Origin: JARFQW01 sp963842955
GTDB taxonomy: Bacteria; Pseudomonadota; Gammaproteobacteria; Steroidobacterales; XN24
Direction: 5' to 3'
Assembly: GCA_963842955.1 (NCBI GenBank)
Contig: CAWJIJ010000009.1
Coordinates: 620,001-684,000 of the forward strand
Length of the DNA: 64,000 nucleotides
In this document: in pieces, positions 44,809 through 53,736 of the stretch
Numbering within the stretch: position 1 is the first letter of the stretch
Layout: each line of letters starts with the position of its first letter
The notes under the pieces: generated by a model
What the model was told of the DNA's origin: nothing
Database searches by the model: none
What the model saw: only the letters and a program-made list of their open reading frames with translations
Program-made: the position numbers and the translations under genes

Positions 44809-47800
44809 CCCAGGAATACGCCGAACTTCACTGCGTTTCCAATTTCAGTTTCCAGCGCGGCGCATCCCATCCCGAGGAACTGATGGCCCGGGCCGAGGCG
44901 CTGGGCTACCAGGCGCTGGCGCTGACCGACGAATGCTCGGTCGCCGGTGTGGTTCGTGCCCACGAAGCGGCGCAGGGACGTTCCTGCCGCCTGATCGTCG
45001 GGACCGAGGTCAGGCTGACCGAAGGCGACACTCTCGTACTGCTGGCGCAGAATCGCAGGGGATATGCAGAGCTGTGCCGGCTGATCACCCGGGGCCGGCG
45101 CGCCGCCGTAAAGGGCGCTTATCGTCTCTGCCGCGATGACCTGGGTGAGGGGCTCGCCAACTGCCTGGCGCTCTGGATACCCGAGCGCGGGTTTGCGACA
45201 GCTCCGCAGCGGGGTACGGGATTGAAGGATGCCGGTACATCTGTCTGCTGGCTGGCAGAACGCTTCCCGGGACGTTCCTGGATTGGCGTGGAGCTCCTGG
45301 CCGGCGGTCGCGACCGGCAGCAATTGCAAACCCTGCGGAGCTTAAGCCGCTCCGTGGGCGTGGACCTCGTCGCCTGCGGCGACGTGCATATGCATGTCGC
45401 CGGCCGGCGTCCGCTGCAGGACGTGCTGACAGCTATTCGCCTGAAGACGCCGGTGGCCCAGGCAGGCCGCAGGCTTTTCCCTAACGGCGAACGACACTTG
45501 CGTTGCCGTGAACGCCTGGGCCGGATTTATCCACCCGAGCTGCTGACCAGGAGTGTCGCCATAGCCGAACGCTGTGACTTCGACCTGGCCAGCCTGCGCT
45601 ACGAGTATCCCGCCGAGCTGGTGCCGAACGGGCATACGGCGACCAGCTGGCTGCGTCATCTCACCCGCGAGGGCATGGAGCGGCGCTGGCCGGATGGCGT
45701 CCCGGAGTCCGTGCGCAGCCTGGTCGAACACGAGCTGGAGCTTATCAGCGACATGGCCTACGAGCCGTACTTCCTGACCGTCCACGACATCGTGGCTTTT
45801 GCCCGTAAGCAGGGCATTCTTTGCCAGGGGCGGGGCTCGGCCGCCAACTCGGCGGTGTGTTTTTGCCTGGGTATCACGGAGGTGGACCCGGGCCGAATGT
45901 CGGTGCTGTTCGAGCGCTTCATTTCCCGGGAGCGCAATGAGCCGCCGGACATCGACGTGGACTTCGAACACGAGCGTCGCGAGGAGGTGATTCAGTATAT
46001 CTATCGCCGCTATGGCCGGGACCGCGCGGCGCTTGCAGCAACGGTGATCAGCTATCGGCCACGCAGCGCAATCCGCGACGTTGGCAAGGCCCTGGGTCTG
46101 CATGATCTGCAGATCGATCGCCTGGCCACCAGCATGAACTGGTGGGACGGACGCAGCGTTGAGCCGGAGCGCGTGCGCGAGGCCGGCTTCGATCCCGCCA
46201 ATCCCGTGATTCACCGGTTGCTCACGCTCGTAGAGCAGCTGATCGGTTTTCCGCGCCACCTGTCCCAGCATGTTGGCGGGTTCGTGATCTCCGCGGGTCC
46301 TCTGGACACGCTGGTCCCGGTAGAGAACGCCGCCATGCCGGAACGTACGGTGATCCAGTGGGACAAGAACGACCTGGAGACACTGGGCCTCATCAAGGTG
46401 GACGTGCTCGGTCTGGGGATGCTGTCGGCGATCCGCCGGGGTCTTGACCTGATTCGCGCGTTTCGTGGCCGGACACTGAGTCTGGCCCGGGTACCCGCCG
46501 AGGATCCGGCGGTCTACGAAATGATGGGCCGGGCCGACACCATGGGAGTTTTCCAGATCGAGTCGCGGGCCCAGATGGCCATGCTGCCGCGCATGCGGCC
46601 ACGCTGCTACTACGATCTGGTCATCGAAGTCGCCATCATCCGGCCCGGGCCGATCCAGGGTGACATGGTGCATCCGTACCTGCGCCGGCGCGATGGCCTC
46701 GAGGCGGTGACCTATCCCAGTGAGGAGGTGCGCGGGGTGCTGGAGCGGACCCTGGGCGTGCCCATTTTCCAGGAACAGGTCATGCAGCTGGCCGTGGTCG
46801 CCGCCGGTTTCTCTCCGGGGGAGGCTGATCGTTTGCGCCGTGCCATGGCCGCCTGGCGTCGCCGGGGCGGGCTTGGGTCCTTCGAGGAGCGCCTGATCGA
46901 GGGCATGCGCAGCCGGGGTTACGGTGAGGCTTTCGCACAACAGATCTTTCACCAGATCCAGGGCTTTGGCGAATATGGTTTCCCGGAGTCCCATTCCGCC
47001 AGCTTCGCCCTTCTGGTCTACGTTTCCGCCTGGCTCAAGCGCCACGAGCCGGCCATCTTTCTGTGTGCTCTGCTCAACAGTCAGCCCATGGGTTTCTACG
47101 CGCCCTCCCAGCTTGTCCAGGACGCGCGTCGACACGGGGTGGAAGTCCGGGCCGTGGATGTGGCGGTCAGCGGAACCGAGGCCAGCCTTGAGAAGCGCAC
47201 TGACGGTGAACCCGCGGTGCGGCTCGGCCTGGGCATGGTCAAGGGCTTGTCGGAAGCGGGTATGCAGCGGATCGTGACGGCACGTTGCGCCCAGGATTTT
47301 GCAGACGTTGAGGACCTGGCCAGGCGCGCGGGCCTCGATCAACGGAACCTCGAGGCGCTCGCCGACGCCAATGCCCTGGAGTCCCTTGCCGGCCACCGTT
47401 ATCTGGCGCGCTGGCGGGTTGCCGGCATCGAGGAGCCGCTGGCCGTCATGGAGGGCATGTCGCCACCGGAGGCCGATCCGCTGCTGTCCCGGCCGGGCGA
47501 GGGGGAGGATATCGTCGCCGACTATCGCAGCGTCGGCCTGACCCTGAGAAAGCACCCGCTGGCGCTGCTGCGTCGCCGGCTGGAGGAACTTGGCGCTGTG
47601 CCGGCCGAGGCGCTATGGGCTTGCAGGGACGGGGAACGGGTCTGCTACGCCGGCATCGTGATCAACCGCCAGCGGCCCGGAAGCGCGAAGGGCGTGACGT
47701 TCGTGACGCTGGAGGACGAGACCGGGCATGCCAACGTGATCGTCTGGAAACGGCTGGGGGAACGGCAGAGAAAGCCGCTGCTGATGTCCCGGCTGATGGA

Positions 47801-47915
47801 GGTCAGGGGACGCATCCACCGCGAGGGGGATGTGCTGCATATCGTGGCGCAGCGCCTTGCGGACCGCAGCAGCCTGCTGGGTGCGCTGACCGTTCGTTCG
47901 CGGGATTTTCGCTGA
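44805..47915 (+). CDS. dnaE2: Error-prone DNA polymerase DnaE2 (ImuC)
   Basis: A 1036-residue C-family polymerase. PHP domain at the N-terminus (YAELHCVSNFSFQRGASHPEELMARAEALGYQALALTDE), catalytic aspartates in PPDIDVDFEHERREEVIQYIYRRYG near residue 383, tandem HhH region, and an OB-fold near the C-terminus (VTFVTLEDETGHANVIVWKRL). DnaE2 is the lesion-bypass polymerase of the mutasome; DnaE2 proteins lack features of the replicative DnaE1. The start ATG 44805 overlaps imuB by 4 bases; the larger open frame upstream is a different reading of imuB. Confidence 0.95.
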   Translation: MTQEYAELHCVSNFSFQRGASHPEELMARAEALGYQALALTDECSVAGVVRAHEAAQGRSCRLIVGTEVRLTEGDTLVLLAQNRRGYAELCRLITRGRRAAVKGAYRLCRDDLGEGLANCLALWIPERGFATAPQRGTGLKDAGTSVCWLAERFPGRSWIGVELLAGGRDRQQLQTLRSLSRSVGVDLVACGDVHMHVAGRRPLQDVLTAIRLKTPVAQAGRRLFPNGERHLRCRERLGRIYPPELLTRSVAIAERCDFDLASLRYEYPAELVPNGHTATSWLRHLTREGMERRWPDGVPESVRSLVEHELELISDMAYEPYFLTVHDIVAFARKQGILCQGRGSAANSAVCFCLGITEVDPGRMSVLFERFISRERNEPPDIDVDFEHERREEVIQYIYRRYGRDRAALAATVISYRPRSAIRDVGKALGLHDLQIDRLATSMNWWDGRSVEPERVREAGFDPANPVIHRLLTLVEQLIGFPRHLSQHVGGFVISAGPLDTLVPVENAAMPERTVIQWDKNDLETLGLIKVDVLGLGMLSAIRRGLDLIRAFRGRTLSLARVPAEDPAVYEMMGRADTMGVFQIESRAQMAMLPRMRPRCYYDLVIEVAIIRPGPIQGDMVHPYLRRRDGLEAVTYPSEEVRGVLERTLGVPIFQEQVMQLAVVAAGFSPGEADRLRRAMAAWRRRGGLGSFEERLIEGMRSRGYGEAFAQQIFHQIQGFGEYGFPESHSASFALLVYVSAWLKRHEPAIFLCALLNSQPMGFYAPSQLVQDARRHGVEVRAVDVAVSGTEASLEKRTDGEPAVRLGLGMVKGLSEAGMQRIVTARCAQDFADVEDLARRAGLDQRNLEALADANALESLAGHRYLARWRVAGIEEPLAVMEGMSPPEADPLLSRPGEGEDIVADYRSVGLTLRKHPLALLRRRLEELGAVPAEALWACRDGERVCYAGIVINRQRPGSAKGVTFVTLEDETGHANVIVWKRLGERQRKPLLMSRLMEVRGRIHREGDVLHIVAQRLADRSSLLGALTVRSRDFR

Positions 47916-47965
47916 TGCAAGCCAACCCTTGCGGGCTACCTGCCCGCCGATCCGCCAACCGTCTG

Positions 47966-48262
47966 CTAGGGCTTCCGGCGCACCATGAGGGCTACGAGCC
48001 CGAGGCCAGCTGCCGCAAGGCCGAGAGCCAGGCCGAAAAGGACCAGGTTGCGCCTGAGCAGCTCGCCGAGGTTCTTGGGCCTGCGCTCGGACAGTGTCCT
48101 GGGCTCTTCGTCCGCGGCCGCTGCGCTGCCGCCGGTTTTCGCCGCCAGGCGGGTCACGTTCACGGCTGGCCGATCCGCTACAGGGCCTGCTGGCGCGGCA
48201 TGGGCAGGACTGGCACCGGCCAGGAAGGCGGCCGCGAGAAAGACCAGGCCAAAAAACCGCAT
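47966..48262 (-). CDS. Small exported membrane protein, unknown function
   Basis: A 98-residue protein. Residues 1-22 form a signal sequence (MRFFGLVFLAAAFLAGASPAHA). The middle is alanine/serine-rich and low-complexity with acidic DEEPRT, and a membrane helix at about 73-95 (NLVLFGLALGLAAAGLGLVALMV) ends in RRKP, so the bulk would face the periplasm. I recognise no family. The only open alternative start adds 32 residues without improving it. It converges on dnaE2, 50 bases away. Confidence 0.5.
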   Translation of the reverse strand: MRFFGLVFLAAAFLAGASPAHAAPAGPVADRPAVNVTRLAAKTGGSAAAADEEPRTLSERRPKNLGELLRRNLVLFGLALGLAAAGLGLVALMVRRKP

Positions 48263-48400
48263 CAGTCGCGTTGGCCGGTTAACGGCAGAACGAAATGAGG
48301 ACCATAGGGCAATCACGCCGAAACGATAACTTGACCCGGCTCGCACGTCGAATGGCATTGTCGGATAGCCCTGGCTGCACCGAATGCAACCGAGGAGCGT

Positions 48401-48686
48401 TCAGTCGAAATCGTAGGCGTCCAGCTCCGATAACTCCCGGGCCGCGCGCTTCATCTCCAGGTAGTCCTCGATGCGGCGTCGCGCATCCCCCGGGCGCTCG
48501 TCCGCCGCCAGGCTGGTGAGCAGCCCGTCGATGTCCTCGTCATCGTCCCCGTCTTTCGTCCTCATCGACGATTTCGTCCGCCTCGACCAGTGCGTCCTCG
48601 TCCGAATCCTCGTCATCCGCGGGCGCATCGCTGTCCGCAGAGAGTTCTTCCTCGGAGAAATCGTTGGTGTCGTCCAGATCGGCCAT
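48401..48686 (-). CDS. PA3496-like small acidic protein, with one frameshift
   Basis: A 94-residue acidic protein after joining two frames: MADLDDTNDFSEEELSADSD...EADEIVDEDE in the first and DGDDDEDIDGLLTSLAADERPGDARRRIEDYLEMKRAARELSELDAYDFD in the second. One extra A in GAAAGAC (48554-48556 on the plus strand as TTT) explains the break. The ARRRIEDYLE...REL...DFD tail resembles the small Pseudomonas PA3496 family, named a putative envelope-integrity protein; I hold that family call loosely. Its own promoter lies at 48754-48782. Confidence 0.65.
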
Positions 48687-48753
48687 GGCCTTCCCGCGGC
48701 AGCGTTGAACAGGAAGCTTGGAACCGGCCTCGGCGGCCGGTGCACTCAGCGCC

Positions 48754-48782
48754 GTTATACGACCACTTGGGCCCGTAGGCAA
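48754..48782 (-). promoter_or_regulatory. Sigma70 promoter of the PA3496-like gene
   Basis: On the minus strand TTGCCT (48777-48782), a 17-base spacer and TATAAC (48754-48759). It sits in the 134-base gap after gspF and would start near 48747, about 61 bases before the ATG. Confidence 0.75.
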
Positions 48783-48820
48783 GCGACAGTTTCGCGGCAC
48801 GGGGAACGGCCGTTTCGGCC

Positions 48821-50038
48821 TTACGCAACCAGTTGATTTAACTGGAATATAGGAAGAAGGATGGCGATCACGATGCCGAGCACAAGCAGACCCATCAGGA
48901 GAATCAGGCCCGGTTCGAGGATTCCGAGCAGCATCCCTATCAGGCCGTCCACTTCCCGCTCCTGATTGGCGGCAGCCCTTTCCAGCATGTCCTCGAGTTC
49001 GCCGCTGGCCTCTCCGCTGGAGATCAGGTGCACCGCCATCGGGGGGAACAGCCGGCTCGCTCCGAGCGAGCGGCCGATCGCCGCGCCCTCCCGAACCCTG
49101 AGTGCCGCTTCCTCGACCGCCTCGCGCATGGGGACGTTGATGACCACTTCTCCGGCAATTCGCAACGATTCGAGCACCGGTACGCCGCTGCCCGCCAGAA
49201 TGCTCAGGGTGCGCGTGAAACGGGCCGTATTGATGCCCTGCGCCAGCTTGCCGATGATCGGCAGGCGCAACAGGAATCGATGGAAGCTGCGCTGGGGATC
49301 CGGTTTCCTCAGCAGCCAGCGCAGGAAGAAGCCCAACACGATCGCGCCCAGGATGACCCAGTGTCCCTGGGCTCGGAAGAAATCACTCACGCTGATCAGG
49401 GCCTGGGTGAAAGCAGGTAGCTCGGTACCGGAATTCTCAAACACGCCGACGACCTTGGGGACTACATAGACCAGCAGCAGCGACACGATCATCAAGGCCA
49501 TGACGGTGAGGATGACCGGATAAATCAGGGCCTGGCTAACCCGCTGCCGGAGCGCCTGGCGGCTCTCGGTGAAGTCGGCGAGCCGCTCGAGCACCGGATC
49601 CAGATGGCCGGACTGTTCGCCCGCGGCCACCGTGGCCCGATAGATTTCCGGGAACGCCTGGGGAAACGCGCCCAGGCCATCCGCCAGGCTGTGCCCCTCC
49701 ATGACTCGGGAGCGGACGCCGAGGAGAACCGTCTTGATACGCGGGCGATCGTTCTGTTCGCCGACCGCGAGCAGCGTCTCCTCCAACGGCATTCCCGAGC
49801 GAACGAGGGTCGCAAGCTGCCGCGTAAGCATCGCCAGATCGGTAGCGCTCAGACTGCGGCGAAACGAGAAAATGGATTTCGAGGTTTTCTCGGCCCGCTC
49901 GGCGATTTCTTCGACTTCGATGGGAAGAAGACTGCGCTCGCGCAGTAACTGCCGCACCTGGCGGGCCGTGTCGCCCTCGAGCACGCCGCGTTTCTGTCTG
50001 CCTCGCGAATCGACCGCGGTGTATTCGAATGCGCCCAG
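48821..50038 (-). CDS. gspF: Type II secretion inner-membrane protein GspF, CTG start
   Basis: A 405-residue GspF with two repeated T2SF domains (about 75-200 and 280-400), three helices and the expected ends (GAFEYTAVDSRGRQKRGV at the start, LILLMGLLVLGIVIAILLPIFQLNQLVA at the end). The start matters: the family N-terminus GAFEYTAVD begins right after a CTG at 50038, eight bases after GGAGG, and there is no ATG, GTG or TTG upstream in frame before the gspE stop. The commonly predicted internal start would lose 18 conserved residues. gspE ends three bases before it. Confidence 0.88.
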   Translation of the reverse strand: MGAFEYTAVDSRGRQKRGVLEGDTARQVRQLLRERSLLPIEVEEIAERAEKTSKSIFSFRRSLSATDLAMLTRQLATLVRSGMPLEETLLAVGEQNDRPRIKTVLLGVRSRVMEGHSLADGLGAFPQAFPEIYRATVAAGEQSGHLDPVLERLADFTESRQALRQRVSQALIYPVILTVMALMIVSLLLVYVVPKVVGVFENSGTELPAFTQALISVSDFFRAQGHWVILGAIVLGFFLRWLLRKPDPQRSFHRFLLRLPIIGKLAQGINTARFTRTLSILAGSGVPVLESLRIAGEVVINVPMREAVEEAALRVREGAAIGRSLGASRLFPPMAVHLISSGEASGELEDMLERAAANQEREVDGLIGMLLGILEPGLILLMGLLVLGIVIAILLPIFQLNQLVA

Positions 50039-50041
50039 GGT

Positions 50042-51601
50042 CTATTCCTCCCGGGTGACTCTCACGACCTCTTCCAGCGTCGTGGCGCCTTCCAGGACCT
50101 TGCGAATGCCGTCGTCGCGAATGCTCGGCGAGAGGGTCCGGGCGTGGCGCTCGAGCGCCTGCTCGCTTTCGCCGGTATGGATCATGGCGCGCATGTGGTC
50201 GTCCACCGGGACGAGTTCGTAGATTCCCGTACGCCCGCGATAGCCGGTTCCGGAGCAGGCCTCGCAGCTTTCCGGATGATAGAGCAGCAGGTCCTCGCGG
50301 TCCGCGCCGGGATGGCCCTGGATCAGCCGGGTTTCGGCTTCCGTGGGAGGTGCCCCCTTTCTGCAGTTCTCACAGAGCACCCGCACAAGCCGCTGGGCCA
50401 TGACGCCCAGCAGGCTTGAGGACAGGAGAAATGGCTCGACCCCCATGTCCCGCAATCGCGTGACGGCGCCGACCGCCGTATTCGTATGCAGGGTCGACAG
50501 CACCAGGTGCCCCGTCAGGCTGGCCTGGACAGCGATTTCCGCGGTTTCCAGGTCACGGATCTCACCGACCATCACTACGTCCGGGTCCTGTCGCAGGATG
50601 GCACGCAGACCGCGGGCGAAGGTCATACCGACTTTTGTCTGGACCTGCGTCTGGCCAATCCCGTCGATGTAGTACTCGATCGGATCCTCAACGGTCATGA
50701 TGTTGCGGCTGGTTTCGTTGATTCGCCCCAACGCGGCGTAAAGGGAGGTGGTCTTGCCGGATCCCGTAGGCCCGGTCACCAGGATGATGCCGTTGGGCTT
50801 GTGGATGATGTCGCCGATCGAGTCCTCGGTGGCGGGGTCCATTCCCAACTGCGCGAGATCCAGGCGGCCTGCCTGCTTGTCCAGCAGCCGCATGACCACA
50901 CGCTCGCCATGACCCGACGGCATCGTGGACACGCGAACATCCACGGCCCGGCCCGCGACCTTCAGCGAGATACGGCCATCCTGCGGGACCCGTTTTTCGG
51001 CGATGTCCAGTCGGGACATGACCTTGATGCGCGATACGATCAGAGGCGCGACGGCTCTCCGGGACTGGAGTACTTCCCTCAGCACACCGTCGATGCGGAA
51101 CCGGACGACCAGGCGGTTCTCGAACGGCTCGATATGAACGTCACTCGCGCCTTCCTTCACCGCTTCCGTCAGCACCGCGTTGATCAGGCGAATGATCGGC
51201 GCGTCGTCATCGCTTTCCAGCAGATCCGAGGGTTCCGGGAGTTCTTGAGCAACACGGGACAGGTCCTGCTCATCCTCGAGCCCTTCGACCATCTGGATCG
51301 CGGATCCGGACCCGCCTTCATACGCCTCCTGCAAGGCCTGGTCGAATTCCGCTTCGGGGACCCGGATGATCTTCAGCGGCCGCCCGGCGAAGCGGCGGAC
51401 TTCCGCCAGGCTGACGGCTTTCAGGCCCGGCCGCGCCATGACCACGACATGATCGTCCTCGTAGTCCCGGATCAGGACACCATGCCGCTTCGCAAAGGCA
51501 AAGGGCAGGGAGCGCTTGCCGTCACTCGCCGGCGCACTCTCCGGGATGTCCGCCTGGGGCAGCCCCGTGTCGATCCGAATCGATTCGGCTTCCACGCCCA
51601 T
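50042..51601 (-). CDS. gspE: Type II secretion ATPase GspE
   Basis: A 519-residue secretion ATPase. N-terminal GspE-specific region (about 30-150), Walker A GPTGSGKTTS near 277, Asp box, Walker B-like GEIRDLETAEIA and the tetracysteine zinc site CENC...CEAC near 410-450 that marks GspE. It powers pseudopilus assembly. The start ATG 51601 gives MGVEAES; gspD ends two bases away. The order on the minus strand is C, D, E, F. Confidence 0.95.
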   Translation of the reverse strand: MGVEAESIRIDTGLPQADIPESAPASDGKRSLPFAFAKRHGVLIRDYEDDHVVVMARPGLKAVSLAEVRRFAGRPLKIIRVPEAEFDQALQEAYEGGSGSAIQMVEGLEDEQDLSRVAQELPEPSDLLESDDDAPIIRLINAVLTEAVKEGASDVHIEPFENRLVVRFRIDGVLREVLQSRRAVAPLIVSRIKVMSRLDIAEKRVPQDGRISLKVAGRAVDVRVSTMPSGHGERVVMRLLDKQAGRLDLAQLGMDPATEDSIGDIIHKPNGIILVTGPTGSGKTTSLYAALGRINETSRNIMTVEDPIEYYIDGIGQTQVQTKVGMTFARGLRAILRQDPDVVMVGEIRDLETAEIAVQASLTGHLVLSTLHTNTAVGAVTRLRDMGVEPFLLSSSLLGVMAQRLVRVLCENCRKGAPPTEAETRLIQGHPGADREDLLLYHPESCEACSGTGYRGRTGIYELVPVDDHMRAMIHTGESEQALERHARTLSPSIRDDGIRKVLEGATTLEEVVRVTREE

Positions 51602-51603
51602 AT

Positions 51604-53736
51604 CTACGGCTTGTCCGCGGGCTCTTTGTCGAACAGGTCCCTGGCGTCGAGTTCAAGTTCCTCCACCGGCTCCGGCGCCACGTAGCCCTCGGACGCCGGC
51701 AGGTTCTCTTCGTACGCGGGAATGCCAGGCCGTTCGATGTTTTTCAGGATTCCGGACCGGTCCTGCCCCTGTTCGAGCAGTACGTCGCGCATCAGGCGGT
51801 ATTTCGCGTTGGTTTCGATGCCCGCCTGCACGCCGTCTTCGAGGATCACGGGACGCAGGAAAACCATCAGGGTGCGCTTGGTAGTAGAAGCGCTCTGGGA
51901 GCGGAAGAGGCTGCCGACCAGGGGCAGGTCCCCGAGTAGTGGCACCTTCTCGTCGATTTCGATCAGTTCATCACCGACGAGGCCGCCGAGGACAAGGATT
52001 TCGCCGTTTTCGATGATGACCTTCTGGGTGATGCTGCGCTGGTTGGTCACGAGGTCAACGGCCAGCGCCGAGGCGATCTGGCCGCTCAGGCTGGACTGTT
52101 CGAGATCCACGTCCAGCACCACCGCATTGCCTTCATTGATCTGCGGCGTGATTTTCAGCGTCAGGCCCACGTCCTCGCGCTGAATGGTCTGGAACGGATT
52201 GACCGATCCCTGGGCCGCGCCGGTATTCGTAAACTGGCCGGTCAGAAAGGGAACCTCCTGGCCTACCTTGATCTCGGCTTCCTCGTTGTCCATCGTCACG
52301 ATGGACGGCGTCGACAGGATGTTCGTTGTCGCGTCGCCGAGCAGGGCCCGGACAACCACCGCCCAGTTGGTACCGCTGCTGCCGAACCGTCCGCCGGCCA
52401 GGGACATCCCGTTGGGTATCGCCGCGAGGGCTTGCCCGAGGCCCACATCGCCATCACCGTCGCCGCCCGCCAGAGCGGCCGCACCCGGGGCGACATCCCG
52501 AACGTTCAGCGCACTGCTGAAATTCGTAATGCCGACGATGTTGCCGTCATCCGAGCCGTCGATGACCCACGACACGCCGAGTTCGGCGGCCTTGTCCAAG
52601 CCGACCTCCGCGATGATGGCCTCCACCAGGACCTGGGCGCGGCGGATATCCAGCTTGGCGATGACCTGGCGAAGGGTGCGCATGACCTCCGGCGGCGCCG
52701 TAATGATCAGGGCGTTCGTGGCTGCGTCGGCCCAGATGATCACGTCCTCGGGTCGCAGGCGATTGTTGCCGCCGCCTGCGGCTGGCGCACCGCCGCCGGC
52801 CTGGCCTGTCTGGGACTGGATCTGCTGGGTGGCCTGTTCTTTCAGGCTGGCGGACAGCTCCTCGGCGTCCGCGTAGCGCAGGTAAATGACCTGGGTGTTA
52901 CCCCCTTCTTCCAGGGGCGTGTCCAGATGAGTGATCAGCGCCCGAAGGCGGATCCGTGAATCCATGTCTCCGCTGATCAGCAGCGAATTGGTCCGCTCGT
53001 CAGCTACCAGGCCCAGCGGCGTTCCACCCTCGCCGGTGCGGCCGGTGGCCTGGTTCAGGGCGGTGATCGTGCGCACGACCTCCGTTGCCGAGGCATTCTC
53101 CAGCGGCAGTACCTCGATTTCGTCGTCGCCGGCCTGGTCGATCCGGTGAATAATCCGCAGGATGCGAGAAACGTTGGCTGCCCGGTCGGAGATGATGAGG
53201 ACGTTGGAGGGCGGGTAAGCGGCGAGATGACCTGCCTGCACGACCAGCGGCCGCAGGACGGGTACGAGTTGGGCCGCCGCCACATTCTGGATTTCCACCA
53301 CCTGGGTTACGAACTCGTCCCTGGGCCGTTTCTGGCCGGCATCGGTAAGACCGGCTCCGGCCATCTGGCGGGCATTGGCGTCGGGCATGATCTTGGTCAC
53401 ATCGCCGGACGGAACCGCGACGTAGCCGTTGACTTCGAGAATCGAAAGAAACGCTTCGTAAAACGCGGCGGGGCTCATCGGCGTGGACGACAGCATCGTG
53501 ACGTCGGCCTTGACCCGGGGGTCGACGATGAAATTCTGCCCGGTGACCTCGCTGACCGCCTCGATGATCTGGCGGATGTCCGCATCCTTGTAGTTCGGCG
53601 TAATCGTGGGTCCGCCCTGGGCATAAGCTGCCGGTCCCGCACAGATGGCGGTCACCACGGCGGCGCAGCACAGGCTGGCCCACCGCGACGCTCTCGCGGG
53701 TCCTGACAAAATCCATGTCGGCATTAGTGTTCTCAT
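51604..53736 (-). CDS. gspD: Type II secretion secretin GspD
   Basis: A 710-residue outer-membrane secretin. Signal peptide about 1-38 (cleavage near AYA|QG), N0 domain (YKDADIRQIIEAVSEVTGQNFIVDPRVKA), three NHN-type repeats, a Gly-rich loop region near 310-325, and the secretin core with VPFLTGQFTN and EDVGLTLKITPQINEG. The C-terminal acidic region (about 660-710) may hold a pilotin-binding S-domain. It begins with a 4-base overlap of gspC. GspD forms the gate through which folded exoproteins exit. Confidence 0.95.
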   Translation of the reverse strand: MRTLMPTWILSGPARASRWASLCCAAVVTAICAGPAAYAQGGPTITPNYKDADIRQIIEAVSEVTGQNFIVDPRVKADVTMLSSTPMSPAAFYEAFLSILEVNGYVAVPSGDVTKIMPDANARQMAGAGLTDAGQKRPRDEFVTQVVEIQNVAAAQLVPVLRPLVVQAGHLAAYPPSNVLIISDRAANVSRILRIIHRIDQAGDDEIEVLPLENASATEVVRTITALNQATGRTGEGGTPLGLVADERTNSLLISGDMDSRIRLRALITHLDTPLEEGGNTQVIYLRYADAEELSASLKEQATQQIQSQTGQAGGGAPAAGGGNNRLRPEDVIIWADAATNALIITAPPEVMRTLRQVIAKLDIRRAQVLVEAIIAEVGLDKAAELGVSWVIDGSDDGNIVGITNFSSALNVRDVAPGAAALAGGDGDGDVGLGQALAAIPNGMSLAGGRFGSSGTNWAVVVRALLGDATTNILSTPSIVTMDNEEAEIKVGQEVPFLTGQFTNTGAAQGSVNPFQTIQREDVGLTLKITPQINEGNAVVLDVDLEQSSLSGQIASALAVDLVTNQRSITQKVIIENGEILVLGGLVGDELIEIDEKVPLLGDLPLVGSLFRSQSASTTKRTLMVFLRPVILEDGVQAGIETNAKYRLMRDVLLEQGQDRSGILKNIERPGIPAYEENLPASEGYVAPEPVEELELDARDLFDKEPADKP

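Noticed and set aside
45342..47555. 737-residue open frame antisense to dnaE2
   Set aside because: Fully overlaps clear DnaE2 coding sequence; composition is that of a shadow frame with no domain.
48821..48850. Terminator after gspF
   Set aside because: GGCCG-AAA-CGGCC is only five base pairs and lacks a T-run, so it is not a convincing terminator.
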